Notes under the pieces: model-generated
What the model was told of the DNA's origin: nothing
Databases searched by the model: none
Seen by the model: the letters and a program-made list of their open reading frames with translations, nothing else
From: Aeromonas lusitana
GTDB lineage: Bacteria; Pseudomonadota; Gammaproteobacteria; Enterobacterales; Aeromonadaceae
Assembly: GCF_002812985.1 (NCBI RefSeq)
Contig: NZ_PGCP01000004.1
Span: 62,001-126,000 of the forward strand
Length of the DNA: 64,000 nucleotides
Reading direction: 5' to 3'
Program-made: the position numbers and the translations under genes
Shown here: one piece after another, positions 57,964-64,000 of the stretch
How the letters are laid out: each line of letters starts with the position of its first letter
How positions within the stretch are numbered: position 1 is the stretch's first letter

Positions 57964-58692
57964 TCAGGCGGCCTTGTGATGACCGAGCCTGGCGTCCAGC
58001 TCCGCCAGCTTGGCCTCCATCCGGGCCCGGCAGTTGTCGGACAGCTCGCGAATGCCGGCGGCGCCATGCTCCTTGCTGCACACGGGGGGCAGCATCTCCA
58101 GCAGCACCTCGCCGTTGTCCCAACGGTTCAGATCCACCTGACCGAAGTAGCTGGAGCAGACGATGGGCACCACGGGCACCTCGGCCTGCACGGCGGTATG
58201 GAAGGCGCCGGCCTTGAACGGCAGCAGGCCGCGGCCCTGGGAGCGGGTCCCCTCCGGGAACATCCAGATGGAGGTACCACGGCTCTTGATGCGATCCACC
58301 ACCTGGCCTATGGTGCCGATGGCGCGGGAGCGGTTGGATCTGTCGATCAGCACGTTGCCGGAGAGCCAGAAGATGAGGCCGAAGAAGGGCAGCCACAGCA
58401 GGCTCTTCTTGCCTACCGCCACCACGCCGGGCACCACGGCGCCGGTCACGGTGAAGATGTCGAAGTTGCTCTGGTGGTTGCAGACATAGACAGCCGGACC
58501 GACCGACTTGATCTCGTCCGGAATGGTGACCCTGACCTTGAGCCCGATCAGCGGGCAGACCGCATGATACATGCGGGCGAAGACATAGACGTTGTTGGGG
58601 TGGCGCGGGCGCACCAGACAGAGCAGCAGACCAAACACGAACCAGAAGACGAGCAGCAGGGTTAGCAGCAGCACACGGGCAAGTTTGAGCAT
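57964..58692 (-). CDS. plsC: 1-acylglycerol-3-phosphate O-acyltransferase PlsC
   Basis: 242-residue inner-membrane acyltransferase that makes phosphatidic acid. Helix 1 is at about 5-27. The catalytic NHX4D is NHQSNFD (about 72-78) and motif III is FPEGTRS (about 145-151), with VPIV as motif IV. Start 58692. Monocistronic, divergent from the Scs cluster. Confidence 0.95.
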   Translation of the reverse strand: MLKLARVLLLTLLLVFWFVFGLLLCLVRPRHPNNVYVFARMYHAVCPLIGLKVRVTIPDEIKSVGPAVYVCNHQSNFDIFTVTGAVVPGVVAVGKKSLLWLPFFGLIFWLSGNVLIDRSNRSRAIGTIGQVVDRIKSRGTSIWMFPEGTRSQGRGLLPFKAGAFHTAVQAEVPVVPIVCSSYFGQVDLNRWDNGEVLLEMLPPVCSKEHGAAGIRELSDNCRARMEAKLAELDARLGHHKAA

Positions 58693-58866
58693 CGAACACC
58701 TCGGAATTTAACTCGGCGCAGTATACTGGTCCCCCTTTTAGCGAACAAGCGTTCGCCAAACAGAACTGACCACCCCGGCCTCTCTCATCGGACGGGGAAT
58801 GTCCCCCGGCTTGCCCCACCCGCCATTGGCCGTTAGGATGTGCCCATCGAGATGAATGAGGCGAGC

Positions 58867-59244
58867 ATGATTCACCAACAACGCGTGGCGAAACGACTCC
58901 TGCTGCTGGTCTGCCTGCTGGTGCTCAATTGTGCGGCCCAGCCGCTGGCCCGGCTGGCCATGCTCGATCACGCCCTCAGCTGTCAGGCACTTCCCCCCCT
59001 TGGGGATGCCGAGGATCAGAATAGCGCCAAGTCCGGCAGCCCGCAGCCAAACAGCTGCCAGCTCAATGGCAAGTGGCTGAGCGCCGCTACCCTGCTCTGC
59101 GTCGAGCAGTTGTTCTTCGCCATCGCCCTGGTGATAGCCCTGTTGGCCCCGCTCTGGCGCCACACGCCCCCCTTGCCGCCCCCGAGGGTCATCTCGCCGC
59201 CCGAGCGGCGCCTGCACCTTCGTCTCTGCGTCTGGCGAGAATGA
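58867..59244 (+). CDS. Small hydrophobic Cys-containing protein upstream of scsB
   Basis: 125-residue predicted membrane protein with a signal-anchor (KRLLLLVCLLVLNC) and a second helix (SAATLLCVEQLFFAIALVIALLAPL). It has five Cys residues and an Arg-rich C-terminus (RRLHLRLCVWRE). The ATG at 58867 with GAGG upstream is preferred over one at 58852. It lies 49 bp before scsB, where scs clusters often carry a short poorly conserved gene (ScsA). Its identity as ScsA is a guess from position; a copper role is therefore possible only. Confidence 0.6.
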   Translation: MIHQQRVAKRLLLLVCLLVLNCAAQPLARLAMLDHALSCQALPPLGDAEDQNSAKSGSPQPNSCQLNGKWLSAATLLCVEQLFFAIALVIALLAPLWRHTPPLPPPRVISPPERRLHLRLCVWRE

Positions 59245-59293
59245 GTTCGACTGCTAGCCATTAGCCGTCATTCATTTTTGCGAGAGACTATCG

Positions 59294-61348
59294 ATGTCAA
59301 ATTTCTTCAAGGCAACCCTGTTACTGGGCTGCTTGCTGTGGCAATCCTCAGGGTTGGCCAGCGACACGGGCTGGCTCATCAGCCCCCAGAACGATCACGC
59401 CAAGGTCAGGCTGCAAGCCGATCGCAGCGACCCACAGCAGACCCGCGTTCTGCTCGACATAGCCCTGGAGTCGGGCTGGAAAACCTACTGGCACAGCCCG
59501 GGTGAAGGGGGCATAGCGCCCCAGATCCTGTGGGACGAGCCGGTCACGGACTTCCAGTGGCACTGGCCCGTGCCCCGCCACTTCGAGGTGGCCGGGCTCA
59601 GCACCCAGGGCTACCAGCGAAGCGTCAGCTTCCCCCTCAGCCTACGCCATCCGGCTGATGAGCAGCTCAGGGGCACACTGCGCCTCTCTACCTGCAGCAA
59701 CGTCTGCATCCTGACCGATTACCCCTTCACCCTCGATGTGGATGGGAAGGCGCCCGCCGGTTTCGACTTCGCCTGGGCCAAGGCCATGAGCGCCCTGCCC
59801 CAATCCCTGCCAAGGGATATGGACGTCAGGCTCGGCTATCAGCACAACCAGCTGCAGATCCTGGCGGAGCGGGCGGATGGCTGGCAGGCTCCGGCCCTCT
59901 TTATCGATGCGCTGGAGGGAGCCGAATTCGGCAAGCCTGAGCTGGAGGTGCAGGGCAATACCCTGATAGCCCGGGTGCCGGTCAGCGATGGCTGGCAGGG
60001 GGATGCGCCGGATCTGCGTGGCAAGACGCTCGGCCTGCTGCTCACCAGTGGGGATCAGGCCTGGCAGGGCTCGGCCCCCATCGGCGCTCCCCTCCCCCTG
60101 CCCAGCCAGAGCAACTCGCTGATCTGGCTGCTGGGGGTGGCGCTGCTCGGCGGCCTCATCCTCAACCTGATGCCCTGCGTGCTGCCTGTGCTGGCCCTCA
60201 AGCTCGGCTCGGTGCTGCAACAGCAAGACCGGCAGCGAGGCGAGGTGCGCAAGCAGTTCCTCGCCGCCAGCGCCGGCATCCTCGCCTCCTTCTGGCTGCT
60301 GGCTGCCATGAGCACACTGTTGCGCGCCACCCAGGGCGCCGTCGGCTGGGGCATCCAGTTCCAGAGCGCCGGTTTCATCGGCTTCATGGTGGCGGTGACG
60401 GCGCTGTTTTGCGCCAACCTGCTGGGCCTGTTCGAGATCCGCCTGCCAAGCAGCCTCAGCACCCGGCTCGCCACCAGCGGCGGCAACGGCCTCGGCGGTC
60501 ACTTCCTGCAGGGCAGCTTCGCCACCCTGCTGGCGACCCCCTGCTCTGCCCCCTTCCTCGGCACCGCCGTTGCCTTCGCTTTGGTGGCCCCGCTCGGGGA
60601 GCTCTGGCTCATCTTCACGGCGCTGGGGCTTGGCATGAGCCTGCCCTGGCTGCTGGTGGCGGCCCTGCCGCGCCTGGCGCTCTTGCTGCCAAAACCGGGG
60701 CGCTGGATGGGGCGACTGCGCATCCTGCTCGGCCTGATGATGCTGGGCTCCAGCCTCTGGCTGCTGAGCCTGCTCGGCAACCATCTGGGCACCATGGCCA
60801 GCCGCTGGCTGATGGCGGGCCTGCTGCTGGTCCTGCTGGTTGGCATCCTCTGGCGCTATGGCGTTCGCGGCGTCACGCTGGCACTGTCACTCTCGGCCCT
60901 GATCGGCGGCGCCCTGCTGCTGGGCAGCGCCTTCACGGTCACCGGCAGTGGCAACAGTGACAAGGTGGCCTGGCAACCCCTGTCGGAGGCTGCCATCCTG
61001 CAGGCATTGGCCCAGAACAAGCGGGTCTTCGTGGATGTCACCGCCGACTGGTGCGTGACCTGCAAGGCCAACAAATACAACGTGTTGCTGCGTGATGAGG
61101 TGCAAGAGGCCCTCTCGGCACCGGACCTGGTAGCCCTGCGCGGTGACTGGAGCAGACCCGACGACACCATAGCCGCCTTCCTGCGCAAGCGCGGAGCGGC
61201 CGCCGTGCCCTTCAACCAGATCTACGGCCCGGGTCTGCCGGCGGGAGAGACCCTCTCCCCCCTGCTCGACAAGGCCGACCTGCTCATCGTCTTGAAAAAA
61301 GCCGGCCTGGCGCCGGACAACGACCGAATCCAAGGAGAACAACCATGA
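59294..61348 (+). CDS. scsB: ScsB/DsbD-like thiol:disulfide interchange protein
   Basis: 684-residue inner-membrane electron carrier passing reductant from cytoplasmic thioredoxin to periplasmic thiol proteins. Signal peptide at 1-22. The N-terminal domain (about 25-260) has Cys134 and Cys138. The eight-helix core (about 275-560) carries the paired Cys in LMPCVLPV and ATPCSAPF. The C-terminal thioredoxin domain has CVTC at 587-590. The Scs assignment rests on the large N-terminal domain and on the next two genes. Its stop overlaps scsC by ATGA. Confidence 0.88.
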   Translation: MSNFFKATLLLGCLLWQSSGLASDTGWLISPQNDHAKVRLQADRSDPQQTRVLLDIALESGWKTYWHSPGEGGIAPQILWDEPVTDFQWHWPVPRHFEVAGLSTQGYQRSVSFPLSLRHPADEQLRGTLRLSTCSNVCILTDYPFTLDVDGKAPAGFDFAWAKAMSALPQSLPRDMDVRLGYQHNQLQILAERADGWQAPALFIDALEGAEFGKPELEVQGNTLIARVPVSDGWQGDAPDLRGKTLGLLLTSGDQAWQGSAPIGAPLPLPSQSNSLIWLLGVALLGGLILNLMPCVLPVLALKLGSVLQQQDRQRGEVRKQFLAASAGILASFWLLAAMSTLLRATQGAVGWGIQFQSAGFIGFMVAVTALFCANLLGLFEIRLPSSLSTRLATSGGNGLGGHFLQGSFATLLATPCSAPFLGTAVAFALVAPLGELWLIFTALGLGMSLPWLLVAALPRLALLLPKPGRWMGRLRILLGLMMLGSSLWLLSLLGNHLGTMASRWLMAGLLLVLLVGILWRYGVRGVTLALSLSALIGGALLLGSAFTVTGSGNSDKVAWQPLSEAAILQALAQNKRVFVDVTADWCVTCKANKYNVLLRDEVQEALSAPDLVALRGDWSRPDDTIAAFLRKRGAAAVPFNQIYGPGLPAGETLSPLLDKADLLIVLKKAGLAPDNDRIQGEQP

Positions 61349-62082
61349 AGCTGCGTACCCTGACCCTGATCGCCTCTCTCTCTGCCACCTTGCTGGCTCC
61401 GGCCCTGCATGCCGCCCCCTTCACCCCCGAGCAGGAGGCGCGCATCAAGGAGCTGATCCGCGAGACCCTGGTACAGAATCCCAAGATCCTCGACGAGGCG
61501 GCCGAATCCTGGGAGAAGCAGAATGCCGCAGCCCAGGAGGCCCAGCTCGGTGACTTTATCAAGGGTAACAAGGACGTGCTGTTCAACAGCGCCACCAGCC
61601 CGCGTCTGGGTGCCAAGAACCCCAAGCTGACCCTGGTGCTGTTCACCGACTACAACTGCCCCTATTGCAAGCAGTTCGATCCCCAGGTGACCAAGCTGCT
61701 CAAGGCCTATCCAAACGATCTGGGGCTGGTGATCAAGCTGTTGCCGTTCAAGGGGCAGACCTCCGCCAAGGCGGCTCAGTACAGCCTGACCCTGTGGCAA
61801 CAGGATCCGGCCCGCTTCCTCACCCTGCACGACAAGCTGATGAGCAAGCAGGGCATACTGACCGAGGCGGACATCAACAAGGCCCTGGCCGCCACCGGCA
61901 ATGTGGCCCTCAAGCCCGATGCCAAGGCCACCGAGGAGCTGCGCAACAGCCTGCGCATCGGCACACTCCTGGGCGTACAAGGCACCCCGGCGACGCTTAT
62001 CGGCAACCAGCTGGTACCGGGTGCCCTCTCCTATGAGCAGCTGGATCAGCTGGTGAAAACCGAACTGGCCAAGTTGGGATAA
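61345..62082 (+). CDS. scsC: ScsC-like periplasmic disulfide oxidoreductase
   Basis: 245-residue DsbA/DsbC-type thioredoxin-fold protein with a signal peptide (MKLRTLTLIASLSATLLAPALHA). An N-terminal helical region (EQEARIKELIRETLVQNPKI) suggests oligomerisation as in Proteus ScsC. The redox motif is CPYC in FTDYNCPYCKQFDP, and the cis-Pro loop is in VQGTPATLIGNQ. Known ScsC proteins protect against copper or oxidative stress and are kept reduced by ScsB. Four bp before scsD. Confidence 0.88.
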   Translation: MKLRTLTLIASLSATLLAPALHAAPFTPEQEARIKELIRETLVQNPKILDEAAESWEKQNAAAQEAQLGDFIKGNKDVLFNSATSPRLGAKNPKLTLVLFTDYNCPYCKQFDPQVTKLLKAYPNDLGLVIKLLPFKGQTSAKAAQYSLTLWQQDPARFLTLHDKLMSKQGILTEADINKALAATGNVALKPDAKATEELRNSLRIGTLLGVQGTPATLIGNQLVPGALSYEQLDQLVKTELAKLG

Positions 62083-62085
62083 CCC

Positions 62086-62610
62086 ATGACAGAGGCTGTT
62101 GTATCCAAGGCGCCCCGCTGGAAACGCTGGGGCAAGGAGGCGCTCTGGCTGCTGTTGATGGCGCTGGTCGTCTCCACCCTGCTGGATCTGTGGCGCGGCC
62201 CGACCTTGCCCGCCGGGGCCATGGAAGCCCCCTTCACCCTGCAAGATGACACGCGCACCAGTCTCGCCGAGCTGAGTCGGGACCAGCCGCTCTTGGTCTA
62301 CTACTGGGCCAGCTGGTGCGGTGTGTGCCGCTTCACCACGCCAACGGTGGAGCAGCTATGGCAAGAGGGGGAAAACGTGCTGACGGTGGCGCTGCGCTCC
62401 GGCAACAACGCCCAGTTGCAGTTAGGCATGAGCAAGAAGGGCTTGAGCTTTCCCACCCACAACGATGAGCAGGGCAATCTCGCCGCCCGGTGGCAGGTCG
62501 GCGTCACCCCGACCTTCCTCATCATCAAGGATGGCAAGCTGACAAGCAGCACTACCGGCTGGAGCAGCCGCTGGGGACTGAAACTCAGGCTGCTGTGGGC
62601 GAGCTGGTAA
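62086..62610 (+). CDS. scsD: ScsD-like membrane-anchored thioredoxin (TlpA family)
   Basis: 174-residue periplasmic thioredoxin with an N-terminal anchor (EALWLLLMALVVSTLLDLW, about 15-35). The redox motif is CGVC in YYWASWCGVCRFTTP, and the cis-Pro loop is in VGVTPTFLII. The third gene of the scsBCD unit, closed by a terminator. Confidence 0.88.
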   Translation: MTEAVVSKAPRWKRWGKEALWLLLMALVVSTLLDLWRGPTLPAGAMEAPFTLQDDTRTSLAELSRDQPLLVYYWASWCGVCRFTTPTVEQLWQEGENVLTVALRSGNNAQLQLGMSKKGLSFPTHNDEQGNLAARWQVGVTPTFLIIKDGKLTSSTTGWSSRWGLKLRLLWASW

Positions 62611-62634
62611 TGCGCCCGCAGATCCCGCAATGAC

Positions 62635-62666
62635 AAGAGCCCGGTCACAAGACCGGGCTCTTTTTT
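62635..62666. terminator. Terminator after scsD (shared with the EF-hand gene)
   Basis: AAGAGCCCGGTC/GACCGGGCTCTT with an ACAA loop and T-run on the plus strand. Confidence 0.88.
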
Positions 62667-62696
62667 ATGGCATGGAATGGGCGGCACAAACGCCGT

Positions 62697-63107
62697 CTAT
62701 TGCGTGGACTCCATCACCCGCTTCTCCAGATTGGCCTTGATGTCAGCCCGCTCGCTCTCGCCAATCACCCCATCCCCGTTCTTGTCCAGCCGCTCGAAGA
62801 TCTTCTCCTGGCGCGCCATGAACTGCGCCTTGGTGGTATCCCCTCTCGGCTTGAGGTGACTCATCCGCTCGGGCACAGGCTTGCCCGCCTGCTTGATCAC
62901 CTCTTCCACCTTGGCCAGGGTTGCCTCCTTCTCGGCGACCGAGAGCACACCATCCCCGTTCTTGTCCTGCATGGCGAAGCGTTGCTCGGCCCGCTCCATG
63001 AACTGCCCCTTGGTGATGTCGCCTATCATGGGGACGACCGGCAGCGAATCGACGGCGAAGGCGACACTGCTCACGAGCGCGAGGGAGAGAAGACAAGGTT
63101 TGAACAT
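62697..63107 (-). CDS. Secreted EF-hand protein
   Basis: 136-residue protein with a signal peptide (MFKPCLLSLALVSSVAFA) and two canonical calcium-binding loops: D48-E59 (DKNGDGVLSVAE) and D108-E119 (DKNGDGVIGESE). Each is preceded by a similar ITKGQFMER / TTKAQFMAR helix, showing an internal duplication of about 60 residues. Probably a periplasmic calcium-binding protein; its partner is unknown. Confidence 0.85.
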   Translation of the reverse strand: MFKPCLLSLALVSSVAFAVDSLPVVPMIGDITKGQFMERAEQRFAMQDKNGDGVLSVAEKEATLAKVEEVIKQAGKPVPERMSHLKPRGDTTKAQFMARQEKIFERLDKNGDGVIGESERADIKANLEKRVMESTQ

Positions 63108-63434
63108 GCTGATGATTCCTTATGCTGACCCGTTCTGACGGTGCCTGATGGATGCCGATCGAGCCGTGACGCCGGCCGATCCCTGCGGTTGGGCAACGTG
63201 GTGGCGAAAGAGTTCCAGCCCGTCACCCCTTCTGCCAGTGTAGCTCCGCTGGCGGGCACGGCGCCGGATCCCGCGCCAACTCCCGTTTGGCTTCTTTTCG
63301 CGCAAGGTGGCGGCACTTTCATGGCGGCGGCGCTTTGTTTCCGTTAAAATGACGGGTTTTTACCGTGCCTGGTTCCCCAAGCCCTCCGGCGCCAGCATTG
63401 TGACTCTGATGATGCCAGTGATGCAGGATCTGCC

Positions 63435-63719
63435 ATGAACAACTACTTTCGGGTGCTGGGCGTCAAGTCCAACGCCAGCGAAAACGACATCAAGAAAGCC
63501 TATCGACGGCTCTCCAACCAGTACCACCCCGACAAGCTGATCGGGGCGAGTGAAGAACAACAAGAGCAGGCAGCCATCCGGCTGCATCAGGTGAAGAAGG
63601 CCTATGAAGTGCTTTCCGATCCCAAGGCGCGCGCCGCTTTTATCAAAGATTTCAACAACGTCATCGTGACCGATCCCGCTGCTGCCATGCAGGAGATGTG
63701 GGACCAATTCTACCCCTGA
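63435..63719 (+). CDS. Small DnaJ-domain protein
   Basis: 94 residues comprising one J domain: [24 protein letters not shown], the HPD motif in YHPDKLIG, and [16 protein letters not shown]. No Gly/Phe, zinc-finger or C-terminal chaperone domains, so it is a type III J-protein that would stimulate an Hsp70 locally. It lies 7 bp before the next gene, with which it is probably co-transcribed. The 327 bp upstream (63108-63434) show no gene. Confidence 0.88.
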   Translation: MNNYFRVLGVKSNASENDIKKAYRRLSNQYHPDKLIGASEEQQEQAAIRLHQVKKAYEVLSDPKARAAFIKDFNNVIVTDPAAAMQEMWDQFYP

Positions 63720-63726
63720 GGCTGAT

Positions 63727-64000
63727 ATGCAAAAAAAATGGGACCAGGCGCGGCTCAAGGCGCTGCAAAGCGATGCCGGCGAAAACATCGAATCCTACCG
63801 GGATCAGGATCAGCCCAAGGCGCTGGAACAGTTCACCGGCAAGATGAAGGCCCTGCTGCTGGCGGATATCAGCATGCTGGAGTTCATGCCCGAATACCTG
63901 CCGCTGGCCCTCTATGGCCGGGTGCAGTTTCCCCCCAAGGCCAAGGCGCTGTGGAGCGGCTGGCTCGGTAGCGGCCTCCAGCCCTCCTGGGACGAGTTCA
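63727..64000 (+). CDS. Unknown protein, cut by the window end
   Basis: The ATG at 63727 opens a frame that stays open to the last base (91 residues seen). It begins [18 protein letters not shown] and has an Ala/Leu-rich helical character without signal peptide. I do not recognise it. It follows the J-domain gene by 7 bp; co-expression suggests it could be a client or partner. Confidence 0.6.
   Translation, partial: MQKKWDQARLKALQSDAGENIESYRDQDQPKALEQFTGKMKALLLADISMLEFMPEYLPLALYGRVQFPPKAKALWSGWLGSGLQPSWDEF

Overview
The window is chromosomal DNA from a high-GC gammaproteobacterium, most likely Aeromonas or a close relative. The protein sequences resemble Vibrio and enteric orthologues. Several neighbourhoods match known gammaproteobacterial gene orders: yjjV next to deoCABD, mutS-pncC-recA-recX-alaS-lysC-csrA followed by tRNA-Arg/tRNA-Ser genes, pepA-holC-valS, and znuA divergent from znuCB. 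No prophage, IS element, integron or CRISPR array was seen. Most of the window is core genome.

Layout. 1-4.5 kb: the end of a PAS/GGDEF diguanylate cyclase and a DUF3300-DUF2950 envelope gene pair. 4.7-12 kb: nucleoside salvage (nupC, XapX protein, deoC, deoA, deoB, deoD) plus yjjV. 12-18.3 kb: orphan type IV prepilin, a small DUF5363-like gene, an RlmD-type rRNA methyltransferase, a solitary amt with its own NtrC/sigma-54 region, a VOC protein, tRNA-Leu and an RDD membrane protein. 18.4-30 kb: lptFG divergent from pepA-holC-valS, then a CNNM/CorC protein, DedA and PBP7. 29.7-30.4 kb: five tRNA-Arg(ACG) and one tRNA-Ser(GCT). 30.5-40.7 kb: csrA, lysC, alaS, recX, recA (with LexA box), pncC, a Spy/CpxP-like protein and mutS. 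40.8-45.4 kb: BCCT osmolyte transporter, an unknown protein and a divergent CosR-like MarR regulator, then yjaG and a 2-hydroxyacid dehydrogenase. 45.4-52.6 kb: an M23 endopeptidase, a LapD-like/TAXI-binding-protein/LapG cassette, and znuA/znuCB. 52.8-64 kb: LysR regulator, two DMT exporters, a UDG-family protein, a GIY-YIG protein, a reduced psp operon under a sigma-54 promoter, plsC, an Scs/Dsb redox cluster, an EF-hand protein, a DnaJ-domain protein and a truncated unknown gene.

Two observations stand out. First, the mepM-znuA junction, which is contiguous in E. coli, here contains a three-gene cassette. It comprises a LapD-like inner-membrane protein with the periplasmic output domain but no GGDEF and only a degenerate EAL-like C-terminus, a TAXI-type periplasmic binding protein overlapping it by ATGA, and a LapG protease with an intact Cys-His-Asp triad. 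This may be a ligand-gated variant of the LapDG adhesin-release switch. Second, three unrelated genes (rlmD, lptG, znuB), and possibly deoB, are followed by a diverged second copy of their own last 55-75 bp ending in its own stop codon. The three clear cases abut a terminator-like hairpin. These look like scars of allele import with one homologous and one illegitimate junction.

Regulatory sites readable from sequence include a LexA box before recA, a Zur-type palindrome between znuA and znuC, sigma-54 promoters before amt (with two NtrC-like sites) and pspA, and a CRP/LacI-family control region before nupC.
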